DNA from: Cyanobacteria bacterium FACHB-63
GTDB lineage: Bacteria; Cyanobacteriota; Cyanobacteriia; Leptolyngbyales; Leptolyngbyaceae
Direction: 5' to 3'
Length of the DNA stretch: 64,000 bases
Assembly: GCA_014695255.1 (NCBI GenBank)
Contig: JACJNX010000073.1
Coordinates: 24,733-88,732 of the forward strand
Position numbers and translations under genes: made by a program. Shown piece by piece: positions 1 to 8,939 of the stretch (position 1 is its first letter; each line of letters opens with the position of its first letter). The notes below the pieces were generated by a model. It ran no database searches and was not told where the DNA came from. It worked only from the letters and a program-made list of their open reading frames with translations.

Positions 1-118
1 GATCGCGGCTGTACTGCCTGATGTTTGCATCGAAGAACTACCCGATCAAGCACACGAAGGCATGACAACAGCACCCAATCTATATGCTGAAGCGGTGTCG
101 CGCTTCCTGTTGAGCTAG
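1..118 (+). CDS. alpha/beta hydrolase, C-terminal end (partial)
   Basis: The window opens inside a reading frame that ends at TAG 116-118. It encodes 38 residues ending VSRFLLS. The stretch LPDQAHEGMTTAPNLYAEAV fits the end of an alpha/beta hydrolase: a histidine preceded by a small residue, then the final helix in which 'AP..YA..V..FL' is common. The histidine would be the last member of the catalytic triad. The nucleophile lies outside the window, so family assignment is tentative. The next gene follows on the same strand with a 45-base gap and could be co-transcribed. Confidence 0.5.
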   Translation, partial: IAAVLPDVCIEELPDQAHEGMTTAPNLYAEAVSRFLLS

Positions 119-163
119 TTTCAATCAACCATTTTCGTTCAGTGCAAACAATAGGAGGTTATG

Positions 164-1969
164 ATGCAACGTCTCTTGATTGCAATGAGATTGTTGACTT
201 TTCTCAAGCGGCACTTTAAGAAATACAAAGTGATTGCTTTGGGAATGCTGAGTGCGATCGCATTGATTATCTATAGTCAAATCGCGAATCACAATCCGCT
301 GCATATCATTCTGCCGCAGCGTGCGATCGCGAAAGATGCTCAATCAAACCAAGCACCTTGTCACCATGCTCCGCCAGTGACCGCTGCCTTGGCAGCGACT
401 AAGACCGAAACCGTGCCATTGTATAAAGGGTTAGATCAATACCCCTATCCCATTTCAACGCGCAATGCTCAGGCACAACGCTATTTCAACCAAGGGTTAC
501 TCCTTTCCTATGGGTTCAACCATGCTGAAGCCGCCCGCTCCTTCCGAGAGGCAGCTCGGCTCGATCCTAACTGCGCCATGTGCTATTGGGGAACAGCACT
601 CGTTCTTGGTCCCAATATCAATGCAGGGATGGACAAGGATGCGGTTCCTCAAGCTTGGGAAGCCTTACAAACTGCAATTCGATTAAGTCAAAGCCCCTCC
701 ACCAGTGCGCGTGACAAGGCACTGATTCAAGCCCTAGCCAAACGCTATACGTCACAACCCGTCGAGGATCGCAAACCGCTCGATCTCGCTTATGTCAAGG
801 CGATGCGACAAGTGATGAAGCGTTATCCAGCAGATTTGGACGTAGCGACGCTGTTTGCAGAAGCTCTGATGGATACAATGCCTTGGGACTATTGGCAACC
901 AAATGGTCAACCCAAACCGGATGCTATGGAAATATTTCAGACTTTGGAAAACGTCTTAAAGCGCAACCCCAACCATCCTGGGGCAAACCATCTCTATATT
1001 CACGCGGTTGAGAAAGTGAAGCCTGAGTTGGGTTTAGCGGCTGCCGATCGCTTGATGAAGTTGTTTCCAAACGCAGGGCATCTCGTTCATATGCCATCCC
1101 ATATCTACATCCGTACAGGTCGCTATCACGATGCAGTTTTATCTAATCAACAAGGCATCAAAGCAGACGATGCTTATCTGGCTCAAACGCAAGCTCAGGG
1201 TATGTATCCCCTCGCCTACAAACCTCATAATCACCACTTTCTATGGTTTGCAGCACTAATGACGGGTCAAAGTCAGGTTGCTCTAGACGCAGCCAATCAA
1301 ACTGCCAAAGTCGATCCTAAACTGCTCGGAGAAGGAGAGTTAGCGGGAGCCTTGCAGCATTACTCGATCATTCCCCTCATGACTCAGGTGCGGTTTAGTC
1401 GATGGGATGACATTTTGGCAGTACCTACACCCACACAGCCCTACCAAAAAGGCATCTGGCACTATGGGCGAGGCAAGGCATTTTTGGGCAAGGGACAAGC
1501 GACCCAAGCGGCTCAGGAGTTGAAGCAGTTACAAGCGATCGCAACCAACCCCACCCTCAAAGATCTGAAAATTTGGGGCTTTAACAGCACCGCTAGCATC
1601 CTGGAGATTGCAAACCATGTGTTAGCGGGAGAACTTGCGACTCAAGCACAGCAGTATAGTCAGGCGATCGATCATCTCAAAACTGCTGTGAAGCTAGAAG
1701 ATGCGCTGGTTTACACAGAACCCGCAGACTGGTATCAACCGACGCGACAAGCGTTAGCAACGGTCTTGCTCAAGGCTGGAAAAGCCAGAGAAGCCGAGCA
1801 AGCCTACCGAGCCGATCTCAAAATCTATCCCAACAATGGATGGTCTTTGTATGGTTTAGCCCAAAGTCTACAGGCTCAAGGCAAAATCAAGGAAGCGCGA
1901 TCGATTCAATCTCAATTCCAATCTGCTTGGAGATATGCGGATGTATCGCTCACTCTCAAGCAACTGTAA
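164..1969 (+). CDS. TPR-repeat protein with N-terminal membrane anchor
   Basis: About 600 residues. The N-terminus is basic and then hydrophobic (VIALGMLSAIALIIYSQI), which fits a signal anchor or uncleaved signal, so the bulk should be periplasmic or membrane-attached. Tetratricopeptide-like helices follow; near residues 105-145 the pattern YFNQGLLLSYGFNHAEAARS then A.LDPNCAMCYWG is typical of the family of large TPR proteins annotated as 'tetratricopeptide repeat protein' in cyanobacteria and proteobacteria. Further TPR-like pairs lie at the C-terminus (KAREAEQAYRADL). Histidine motifs such as HMPSHIYIRTG and YKPHNHHFLWFA recur in this family and might bind a metal, which is inference. AGGAGG at 153-158 favours ATG 164 (5-base spacing) over ATG 161. 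No enzymatic role can be stated. Confidence 0.8.
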   Translation: MQRLLIAMRLLTFLKRHFKKYKVIALGMLSAIALIIYSQIANHNPLHIILPQRAIAKDAQSNQAPCHHAPPVTAALAATKTETVPLYKGLDQYPYPISTRNAQAQRYFNQGLLLSYGFNHAEAARSFREAARLDPNCAMCYWGTALVLGPNINAGMDKDAVPQAWEALQTAIRLSQSPSTSARDKALIQALAKRYTSQPVEDRKPLDLAYVKAMRQVMKRYPADLDVATLFAEALMDTMPWDYWQPNGQPKPDAMEIFQTLENVLKRNPNHPGANHLYIHAVEKVKPELGLAAADRLMKLFPNAGHLVHMPSHIYIRTGRYHDAVLSNQQGIKADDAYLAQTQAQGMYPLAYKPHNHHFLWFAALMTGQSQVALDAANQTAKVDPKLLGEGELAGALQHYSIIPLMTQVRFSRWDDILAVPTPTQPYQKGIWHYGRGKAFLGKGQATQAAQELKQLQAIATNPTLKDLKIWGFNSTASILEIANHVLAGELATQAQQYSQAIDHLKTAVKLEDALVYTEPADWYQPTRQALATVLLKAGKAREAEQAYRADLKIYPNNGWSLYGLAQSLQAQGKIKEARSIQSQFQSAWRYADVSLTLKQL

Positions 1970-1988
1970 ATCAGACAGGATGACTGTA

Positions 1989-2492
1989 ATGCAAATTAAA
2001 CCCTATGCTCCCTGCCATTTGGATGCGGTGATTCGTCTTTCACTGCGGGCATGGGAGCCTGTTTTCGACTCACTGAAACAGGCACTCAATCCCAATCTAT
2101 ATCAGGTCTTCTACCCTGAACATTGGCGGGTGAGCCAACAAAAAGCGGTCGAAGCAATCTGTGGGGATGAGCATACAAACGTCTGGGTTGCGATCGTTAC
2201 AGACGCAGCAGAGCACAATGATGCAGGAACGATCGTCGGCTTTACCGCTGTGAAACTGCATCCAGAAGACCACATGGGCGAAATCTACATGATTGCGGTC
2301 GATCCAGATTTTCAAGGGCGTGGCATTGGTAGCGCTCTAATCGAGTTTGTCCTGGATCGGATGCAAGAGGCGGGTATGCTGGTCGCAATGGTTGAGACCG
2401 CTGGAGATCCAGGTCATGCTCCGGCTCGTCATACCTATGAAAAGGCTGGTTTTGAGCTTTTTCCAGTTGCTCGATATTTTAAGGCTCTTTAA
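1989..2492 (+). CDS. GNAT family N-acetyltransferase
   Basis: A single GNAT (Gcn5-related acetyltransferase) domain of about 168 residues. The acetyl-CoA binding signature is visible as VDPDFQGRGIGSALIEFVLD, matching the R/Q-x-x-G-x-G/A motif A, preceded by the beta-strand EIYMIAV. The substrate is unknown. Three in-frame starts exist (1935, 1980, 1989). AGGA at 1977-1980 sits 8 bases before ATG 1989, and family members usually begin at the first beta strand (MQIKPYAP), so 1989 is chosen. It starts 19 bases after the TPR gene and may be translated from the same message. Confidence 0.85.
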   Translation: MQIKPYAPCHLDAVIRLSLRAWEPVFDSLKQALNPNLYQVFYPEHWRVSQQKAVEAICGDEHTNVWVAIVTDAAEHNDAGTIVGFTAVKLHPEDHMGEIYMIAVDPDFQGRGIGSALIEFVLDRMQEAGMLVAMVETAGDPGHAPARHTYEKAGFELFPVARYFKAL

Positions 2493-2713
2493 ACCAGCCA
2501 CAATTTACTAGAGGGAACCTCGAAAAATTGACAGTTTCTGTTTCGCTTGAAGATAATCTGGCGTTGCTGAATGAGAGTATGAATCAGGTTGGAATAGGGA
2601 CATCCCAAAACTTCAAGTAGTGAAGTAGCAATCGTACAGAGTGCTTGAGCATTTCCACGGACTTGGAATAGCACAGTGTTTTGTGAACTGACAATCAGGG
2701 CATTGCATGGCAA
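2489..2713 (-). CDS. small hypothetical protein
   Basis: A 74-residue frame that starts at TTG and overlaps the end of the GNAT gene by four bases on the opposite strand. No domain is recognised. The composition (hydrophobic segments such as VLFQVRGNAQALCTIATSLL, and a basic KRNRN patch) could be that of a real small protein. AAGGTG lies just before the start but too close to be a convincing ribosome binding site. It may not be expressed. Confidence 0.3.
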   Translation of the reverse strand: MPCNALIVSSQNTVLFQVRGNAQALCTIATSLLEVLGCPYSNLIHTLIQQRQIIFKRNRNCQFFEVPSSKLWLV

Positions 2714-3365
2714 ATCACCTTAACTCATACTCCTATTATGCAAAGCCCCCTACTTCTCCTAGTGTTTATAAATTAAACAAGATTACTGTAGTTAAAAAAC
2801 ATATCAACAAAAAATATTGTTCAATCTCTATTTTTATTGGATCGTTGTAGAAAATCTGAATCTCTATCAATAGTTGTTTTGAGTGCATTGTTGTTTTGAG
2901 TACATTGATTGGGCATTCTGGGCTGACCGCTCATCGTCAAACTCTAGAATTGCAGTGTCTGCTATGATAAACAACTTCATGAGCAACTCAAACTTTTCCT
3001 GTTCGTTTTACCAAATCAAGCTAGAATGTCACAGGTCAGTCTACTGAGCTTTTAGTTTAGTAGATTAACCTGTGCTGCTATTATGTTTCGGGGTCTACCA
3101 CAATCGTTTAAGTTCGCTCTCATTCGCATGAACTAATTCATGTTGAATAACGAAAAAACAAATCAATCAAGGGGCAAGTAGAACGTTTTGTAGACTCTGA
3201 ACTATTCCTGCTCATGCTAGTGTTCTTGCGCTAGTGCAGTGTGCAATGTGAGTTTTACCAAAGTCTATTCTTTAAATCACTTTATGCTGCACGCATATCA
3301 GCAGTGTAGGTAAGCGAGTTTGACTTGTTCAATTTAGCGTCTCAATTACGACCCGGAACGAAACA
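2714..3365. other. AT-rich intergenic region upstream of the glycosidase gene
   Basis: About 650 bases with no convincing gene. The region is clearly more AT-rich than its neighbours. It holds an imperfect 17-bp tandem duplication around 2877-2910 (GTTTTGAGTGCATTGTT followed by GTTTTGAGTACATTGAT) and a strong hairpin at 3030-3074 listed separately. It is the only candidate promoter and leader space for the secreted-type glycosidase gene downstream, so regulation probably resides here. Confidence 0.5.
3030..3074. repeat. inverted repeat / hairpin upstream of the glycosidase gene
   Basis: CACAGGT (3030-3036) pairs with ACCTGTG (3068-3074), and inside it TCTACT (3040-3045) pairs with AGTAGA (3059-3064). 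The two stems are separated by a 3x3 internal mismatch, with a 13-base loop. No T-run follows, so it does not look like an intrinsic terminator. It could be an operator or an mRNA leader structure for the gene starting at 3366. Confidence 0.5.
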
Positions 3366-5426
3366 ATGGCAACTTTAAATCCCGGTTTTTCAGCAGAAAG
3401 CCGTAGCTTTAGCGCGATCGAATCTGTCCCCCAGCTGGGAGCGATCGCCTCTGCAAACAATCTAGCGATCGCTTCACCAGAAAAAAGTCTCGCTCGAAGT
3501 AGTGCTGGCACTGGTCTACAGGGACAGTATTATCAGGGGAAAAGTTTCAGCAATCTCAAGCAAACACGCGCAGATGCAAACGTAAATTTTGACTGGAAAA
3601 GAGATGCGCCCGATGCTTCGCTACAATCTGATGACTTTTCAGTGCGCTGGACGGGTCGAATTTGGTCAAAGCATTCTGAAACCTATACGTTTTATACTCA
3701 CTCTGACGATGGTGTGAGATTGTGGGTAGACGGAAAGATTGTGATTGATCATTGGACAGATCACTCGGTTACTGAAGATCAAGGAAGCATTGCCCTTGCT
3801 GCTGGGCAACCCCATGACATCAAGCTAGAATACTATGAAAACGGCGGAGATGCTGTTATTCAACTATTGTGGTCAAGCCCAAGTCAAACCAAAGAAGTGA
3901 TTCCGCAGAGCCAGCTTGACGCGATCGCTGCTCCCGCTCCGATATCCTCTCCACCCGATCAAACTAGCCCAATGATCCCGGTCACTCCTGATACTATTGT
4001 CGCTCCGATCATTCAACCTCAAGCTGTCTCAGACAATCAACCTGTTGTCTTAGATCCCACAGCATTCATCAACGCCATGAGCAAGGACAGCATCACGACC
4101 ACCGTCGATTGGAATAGCGGCAAGGGAGGAAATACAGCCTTCGGTTATGGCGTGAATGCTTATCAAGGCTTCCGACCGGAAGCTTTTAACAGTGCGGCTT
4201 ACAAAAGCAACATGGCAGCTATGAATCCAGGGATGATTCGGTTTCACAATGCCAGTACCATGCAAGATTCCAGCACTCCAGATGGTCTGATTGATACGGC
4301 TCGTCAAACTTGGGATGCCAACAAAGCAAAATCAGCGCTAGCTGCCTCGTTTGCGTCGTTTGGGCAGAATCAACCGGAGCGCATGATCAACATTCCAACT
4401 TGGCCCGATTGGATGGATGCCGATCGTGATGGCTTCCTTGATCGCAATCAGTTTGATAATTTTGCTCGGCTCTGTGCCGATTTAGTCAAGATCGTTAACC
4501 AAGATGCTCGGCTCAACGTGAAGTATTGGGAAGTGACGAACGAAAAAGACAATGACTATTTTGTGCAGTTCCGGGACAATAGCGGCTGGGGTGGATTGAA
4601 AGATTCGAGCAAACCCGATCGCTTAGATGAACTGATCACGATTTATAACAAAGCGGCGGTTGCCATGAAGCAAGCTGATCCAACAATCAAAATTGGCGGG
4701 CCTGCGATCGCTCGTCCGGATCTTCAGCCGTTCTATGTTCCATTCATCAAGGGAACGAGCGACCATCTAGACTTCTTTACCTATCACTATTACGCCAGTG
4801 GTAGTGCTTCTACCGCAGACCAGGACGTTTTTAATGCAACTCGGTTTATCGGTGGCTACACTAAAACCATTGTTGAAGCGTTAAAAGCTGCAAGTCCAAA
4901 CCGAACGATTCCGGCGATGTTGGGTGAGTATAACATTAGCTGGACGTGGGAAACTCGCGATCCACGCATGGCTAACTACAAAGGGGTGGTATTTGATGCG
5001 TTGAGTATTGCTCAAGCGCTCACAAATGGTGCGGCTGCAACGCTTGCCTGGAATGAAAAAGATGGTATCTATGGCAAGATGGACGATCAGGGGAATCTGC
5101 GCCCCGGTGGAGAGTTTTTGCAGTTGTTAAATCGCTACATGATTGGCGATCGGATTTCGACCACGACGAGTAACGAGAATGCAATTACATCTTTTGCTGT
5201 CAGTAACACTGCTCAAGGTTACAAATCCTTCCTGATCATCAATCAATCTAATGACTCACAACAGGTGCAATCGAATTTCACTGGATGGAGTCCTCGTCAA
5301 TCCTCAGTTGATACTCACACAATGTCAGCTTCTGGATACAGCAAGAAGACTGTCAACTGGTCAAACCTCAAAAATGGTATTGTTGTGCCCAGTAATTCAG
5401 TGATTTTGCTCACCTTTGCTGATTAG
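3366..5426 (+). CDS. PA14-domain glycoside hydrolase-like protein (clan A type)
   Basis: 686 residues. Residues about 48-190 form a PA14 domain: LQGQYY start, FSVRWTGRIWS, FYTHSDDGVRLWVDG, LEYYENGGDAVIQLLW. PA14 domains usually bind carbohydrate. After a proline-rich linker (190-235) comes a (beta/alpha)8-like catalytic module. KYWEVTNE at 386-393 supplies a candidate acid/base Glu393 after Asn, as in clan GH-A (GH39-like), and LGEYNISW around 519-526 supplies a candidate nucleophile Glu521. A small beta domain ends the protein. No classical signal peptide is visible, although such proteins normally act on exopolysaccharide outside the cell; export could be non-classical or the true start may differ. 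The GH family cannot be fixed by eye. Confidence 0.75.
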   Translation: MATLNPGFSAESRSFSAIESVPQLGAIASANNLAIASPEKSLARSSAGTGLQGQYYQGKSFSNLKQTRADANVNFDWKRDAPDASLQSDDFSVRWTGRIWSKHSETYTFYTHSDDGVRLWVDGKIVIDHWTDHSVTEDQGSIALAAGQPHDIKLEYYENGGDAVIQLLWSSPSQTKEVIPQSQLDAIAAPAPISSPPDQTSPMIPVTPDTIVAPIIQPQAVSDNQPVVLDPTAFINAMSKDSITTTVDWNSGKGGNTAFGYGVNAYQGFRPEAFNSAAYKSNMAAMNPGMIRFHNASTMQDSSTPDGLIDTARQTWDANKAKSALAASFASFGQNQPERMINIPTWPDWMDADRDGFLDRNQFDNFARLCADLVKIVNQDARLNVKYWEVTNEKDNDYFVQFRDNSGWGGLKDSSKPDRLDELITIYNKAAVAMKQADPTIKIGGPAIARPDLQPFYVPFIKGTSDHLDFFTYHYYASGSASTADQDVFNATRFIGGYTKTIVEALKAASPNRTIPAMLGEYNISWTWETRDPRMANYKGVVFDALSIAQALTNGAAATLAWNEKDGIYGKMDDQGNLRPGGEFLQLLNRYMIGDRISTTTSNENAITSFAVSNTAQGYKSFLIINQSNDSQQVQSNFTGWSPRQSSVDTHTMSASGYSKKTVNWSNLKNGIVVPSNSVILLTFAD

Positions 5427-5454
5427 CGTCGGGGTGATTAGCGCTATTCTTTAG

Positions 5455-5520
5455 CTAAAGCTTACCCAGGATAAACGCAACTAACAATCCCCATAATCCT
5501 GCTTGCAACCAGACAGGCAT
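5455..5520 (-). pseudogene. possible N-terminal remnant of a ZIP-type metal transporter
   Basis: A 21-codon frame reading MPVWLQAGLWGLLVAFILGK then L, with GGAG 9 bases before the ATG. The opening M-P-x-W-L-Q-A-G-x-W-G resembles the first helix of ZIP family zinc permeases in cyanobacteria, which would normally continue for about 240 residues. Here it stops at once. Either it is a decayed gene start or a genuine one-helix micro-protein. It sits between two convergent genes, where gene remnants are common. Confidence 0.3.
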
Positions 5521-5581
5521 GGCTTCAAACTCCTCAATCCGTCCCTCAACACTAGAGAGGGATTAAGACGCGAAATGCAGT

Positions 5582-6802
5582 CTATCTTGAGGAGGTTTGA
5601 TTGAGAATAGTGGGGATGATTTTTAGTGCTGCTGCTTGGGTTTCTCTCAGCAAACGAGGATCAACAATCTTGTCACCGGGTGAATGATAGTTTGGGTCTT
5701 TACCCCGAAAGAAAAACAAAGTCGGCACATTCTTTGCTTTAAAAGACAGATGATCACTCCCACCAAGCTGATTGGAGCTGACAGTTCCATGGATTGAGGA
5801 CGCGATCGCGCTCACTGCGCCCGAACCATCGAGCAACAATCGATCGTTAATCCCGACCATATCAAAATTCAACATTGCTTTGAGTCCAGTTAGAAATTGA
5901 GAAGTCGCTCGATCGACAAACGCCTCAGACCCTTTTAGACCATCTTCCTCCCCGTCAAACGACACAAACCAAACCTGGCGAGCTTGCGGCGATTTCGAGA
6001 GCGATCGCGCTAACCCTAAAACGACTGCGGTTCCCGATGCGTTATCATTCGCGCCCGGAGAGTGCTCGACCGAATCGTAATGTCCGCCGATGATTAACTG
6101 GGGTTGTTTGACATCCGATAAATGAGCAATCACATTCCGCCCGATCGCGTTGGGCTGTGCTCTAACCCTCAAGGCTGCAAGAATGCTCGTGCTTTGGGCT
6201 TGTTGCAGCAAAGAGGTTCCTACTTCCTGAGAAAGCGATGCTGCGGGAATTGTAGAAGCCTTAAGTAACATTCCGCGAACGTTTCCAGGCTGATTGTTCA
6301 CCATCAGAATCCCGATTGCCCCTGCCGCTGCTGCATTCTCGATCTTCTCAGCAAACTGAAGACCACCGCCGCGCTGAACGATCGCAATTTGATCTCGTAC
6401 ATTCACCGCTTTAAAGTCTTCAGTCCGCCCAAAATTCGGCACAGCGACTAACTGACCGGTCACATTCCCTGCAACAGAGCGAACCAGCGCCCAAGCTTCG
6501 ATCGTTTTACCGTCGGTGATCAAACTCGACCCCGCATCTGCAAACTTCGGATAGGTAAAGGTCTGGATTTCAACCTGATATCCCGCCTTACGATATTCGC
6601 TGATCAAATACTCGCTTGCCCGCTCTGCCCTAGAAGAGCCTGCCGCCCGCGCTCCTAACTTCACCAGCGCTTGCACATCTGCATAAAGCAAATCTGCTGC
6701 AACCAGCGCATGAGCCGCGATCAAACAGAGCGCTATCGCTCCTCCAAGCCAGACCTGCCATGTTTGCACTACACGCCGCGTTCGATGTAACCAATAGAAC
6801 AT
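5582..6802 (-). CDS. M28 family zinc aminopeptidase with inserted PA domain
   Basis: 406 residues with an N-terminal membrane segment or signal (VWLGGAIALCLIAAHALVAA, about 18-36), so the enzyme is exported or anchored. A protease-associated (PA) domain covers about 95-215. The M28 dizinc centre is complete: His241 and Asp243 in GGHYDS, bridging Asp253 in GANDNASG, Glu285-Glu286 in FDGEEDG, Asp314 in NFDMVG and His373 in YHSPGD. The predicted reaction is removal of N-terminal residues from peptides outside the cytoplasm. The gene is monocistronic, convergent with the glycosidase gene. The ATG lacks a strong Shine-Dalgarno sequence, which is common in cyanobacteria. Confidence 0.9.
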   Translation of the reverse strand: MFYWLHRTRRVVQTWQVWLGGAIALCLIAAHALVAADLLYADVQALVKLGARAAGSSRAERASEYLISEYRKAGYQVEIQTFTYPKFADAGSSLITDGKTIEAWALVRSVAGNVTGQLVAVPNFGRTEDFKAVNVRDQIAIVQRGGGLQFAEKIENAAAAGAIGILMVNNQPGNVRGMLLKASTIPAASLSQEVGTSLLQQAQSTSILAALRVRAQPNAIGRNVIAHLSDVKQPQLIIGGHYDSVEHSPGANDNASGTAVVLGLARSLSKSPQARQVWFVSFDGEEDGLKGSEAFVDRATSQFLTGLKAMLNFDMVGINDRLLLDGSGAVSAIASSIHGTVSSNQLGGSDHLSFKAKNVPTLFFFRGKDPNYHSPGDKIVDPRLLRETQAAALKIIPTILNQTSSR

Positions 6803-7242
6803 GAAGATCTCAAAGAGTAGTGTTTGTTTTAGCTGAATCGGTAATTTCCGCAGCGATTTGAGCCGTGATTATCAACAGAGTAGTAGATGTACTGTGCCAC
6901 AGAATTTTAGTAAACAGCGTTCATGGAAGCGTTATACTCTGATGGCTAGATTACTTAGACTTGATAAAAATTTAAACAACGTTCTCCGTAATAGCCTCCG
7001 TATGAAGCTTGTAAGAAAAATTGCCACAAGTGCTTGCACCCTATCAAAGGGTAGGATTTATTCTACCTATGCTACCTTTCGCAAGCAGGCGATTTATTAT
7101 TTTTATAACCCTTGTTTTATAGAGGTTCATATCGATATTTAAGAAATCTTGCAGGTTCGTGGATTGCCGCTAGATTCAAAATCGGGTCGTCGCCTAACAG
7201 AATGTTTTGTCTTATTCAACGCTTAACGCTCGGACACCAGTT
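6803..7242. other. intergenic region between divergent M28 and FHA genes
   Basis: About 440 bases between two divergently transcribed genes, hence the promoter region for both. A 94-codon frame lies here (6858-7142), but its composition (many Tyr, Arg, Asn, Cys, no periodicity) looks non-coding. A short hairpin ACCCTATCAAAGGGT lies near 7038-7052. No RNA gene is recognised. Confidence 0.4.
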
Positions 7243-7797
7243 ATGTTAAATTTGCCGCACTCAGACAATAGTGGCGACCGTGCGCTCCAATTTTTGCAGA
7301 CTTATCCGGCGATTTCACGATCGCTGCTACTTGACTGCGGACATGACATCGACAAAATTTCGACCCTGGTTGAACCGATTCTTGATGCTCCAAAGCGTTG
7401 CGCTACGTCTTATTACATTCAGGCAGTCACGACCGGACGAACCGCTTTTCTCACCACAAATCTATCGAATCTGAATCACTCTCAACCCAGTGCGATTGCT
7501 TCTACTTGGATGCTGGGTCGGAGCCGCAAGTGCGCGATCGTGGTTCCAAATCCCTCGGTTTCACGCTGTCATGCCATCATCGGTCACAGCGCTGATGAGG
7601 GATTCTATCTGATGGATGTAGGGAGCAGCAATGGAACCTTTCTCAACCATCAACGCTTGCCTATATTAGAGCGGCGATCGCTCCTAGATGGCGATGCGAT
7701 CTCGCTGAGTCATTTGCTGGTCGAGTTTTTTGCAGTCAGTATGAAAGAGGCGTTTGACGAGTGGAATGAACCCACTCGCGCTTCGGAGAGGTCTTAA
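7243..7797 (+). CDS. FHA-domain protein
   Basis: About 184 residues. The C-terminal two thirds is a forkhead-associated domain, which binds phosphothreonine peptides: the core is LGRSRKCAIVVPNPSVSRCH followed by DVGSSNGTFLNHQRL, giving the conserved GR, S-R-x-H and S-x-N-G-T residues. The N-terminal part (HSDNSGDRALQFLQ and so on) has no recognised domain. ATG 7243 is preferred; a TTG at 7207 would add 12 residues. The stop codon overlaps the stop of the convergent TPR lipoprotein gene in the shared TTAA. A link to Ser/Thr kinase signalling is expected from the family, but no kinase is nearby. Confidence 0.8.
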   Translation: MLNLPHSDNSGDRALQFLQTYPAISRSLLLDCGHDIDKISTLVEPILDAPKRCATSYYIQAVTTGRTAFLTTNLSNLNHSQPSAIASTWMLGRSRKCAIVVPNPSVSRCHAIIGHSADEGFYLMDVGSSNGTFLNHQRLPILERRSLLDGDAISLSHLLVEFFAVSMKEAFDEWNEPTRASERS

Positions 7798-8762
7798 ATC
7801 GGACTTTTCACCGTCAGCGACGGGAGTTGAGCGGATAGCTGCTTTGCTCGTTGCAGATTGGCATGTGCTGCCTCGTAATTCAAATCTGTTTCTACGGCTT
7901 TCTCAAACTGAGCGATCGCGTCCTTCACTTTCCCCTGCCGTTGCAGCACTGCGCCTAGCCCATTACGTGCGATCGCGTGATTGCTGCCGAGGTTGCCTTT
8001 GCGCTCGTTGGGCTGTTTCAAGACTGCTTGGTAAGCGGCGATCGCCTGATCAAACTGACTTTGATTCGCCAGCGCATGACCCAGAAAAATGTGTGCCCAA
8101 GTGTACTCTGGCGCAACTTCTGTCGCTTTACGGAACAGGTTGAGAGCTTCGTCAATTCTTCCTTGCGTTTGCAGTGCCCGACCCAAGCCGACGAATGCGA
8201 TCGCTTGCGCTGTTTCCGTTTTCTCTGGAGCGTTTAATGCTTGTTGATACGAGGCGATCGCTTCCGGAATTCTCTTTTGCTGCGCGAAGACATTACCAAG
8301 TCCCGTATAAGCATTCATTTGCTGCGGGTTTGCGTCAATCGAGCGACGGTAGGCAGCGATCGCTTCTTCGAGCCGTTTGCGATCAGCAAGGGCATTTCCC
8401 AGCCCGCTATAAGCGACGGCATTTTTAGGATTGATGTCGATCGCGCAACGGTAAGCAGCGATCGCTTCTTCGGTACGACGCTGGCTTGTCAACACTTCAG
8501 CCATGCCATTATAGGCATCGGCATTTTCCATATCAAGAATGATGGCTTTGCGATAAACCGCGAGCGCTTCGTCGTACTTGCGGCTTTGCTGAAGTTCGCG
8601 ACCCAAATTGATGTAGTATGCCGGATCGGTGAGGGCTAAATCAGTCTTCAGTTGCGGGGTAGAAGCGCGAACCGCATCGGAAGCATCGTCGCATCCGCTG
8701 GTGAATGCCGCAGCCGTTAAGGTCAGAAGCAAAGGGAAAACTGAGCGTTTGGAAACTTGCAT
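7794..8762 (-). CDS. TPR-repeat lipoprotein
   Basis: 322 residues. The N-terminus MQVSKRSVFPLLLTLTAAAF then TSGC is a lipoprotein signal with lipidation at the Cys of TSGC. At least six consecutive TPR units follow from residue about 47 to 305, with classical consensus (YDEALAVYRKAI..., EEAIAAYRRSIDANPQ, DEALNLFRKATEVAPE, DAIAQFEKAVE). The protein is probably a periplasmic scaffold anchored in a membrane; partners are unknown. The repeats are very regular and several share the HIP1-containing stretch GCGATCGCTTCTTC, a trace of internal duplication. Confidence 0.85.
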   Translation of the reverse strand: MQVSKRSVFPLLLTLTAAAFTSGCDDASDAVRASTPQLKTDLALTDPAYYINLGRELQQSRKYDEALAVYRKAIILDMENADAYNGMAEVLTSQRRTEEAIAAYRCAIDINPKNAVAYSGLGNALADRKRLEEAIAAYRRSIDANPQQMNAYTGLGNVFAQQKRIPEAIASYQQALNAPEKTETAQAIAFVGLGRALQTQGRIDEALNLFRKATEVAPEYTWAHIFLGHALANQSQFDQAIAAYQAVLKQPNERKGNLGSNHAIARNGLGAVLQRQGKVKDAIAQFEKAVETDLNYEAAHANLQRAKQLSAQLPSLTVKSPI

Positions 8763-8939
8763 TGCTGGTGCCTCGATAGGTTGGTAACAAGCCGTGATCC
8801 TGTATCTACCGCACCCTGATCCGCTTTATTCTGCATTAAGAGAGATGAAATGCAAAGTAGAACCTGATAATGCTGTACGCAGCCTTTACGTTTTATCATA
8901 GTTTTGTGAAAAATTCATTTACATTGGTGGATTTTACGG

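Noticed and set aside
2877..2910. 17-bp imperfect tandem duplication
   Set aside because: Only two copies in AT-rich DNA; not enough for an iteron or satellite call.
6858..7142. A 94-codon open frame between the M28 and FHA genes
   Set aside because: Composition unlike neighbours (Tyr, Arg, Asn, Cys rich), no ribosome binding site, no domain; probably chance.
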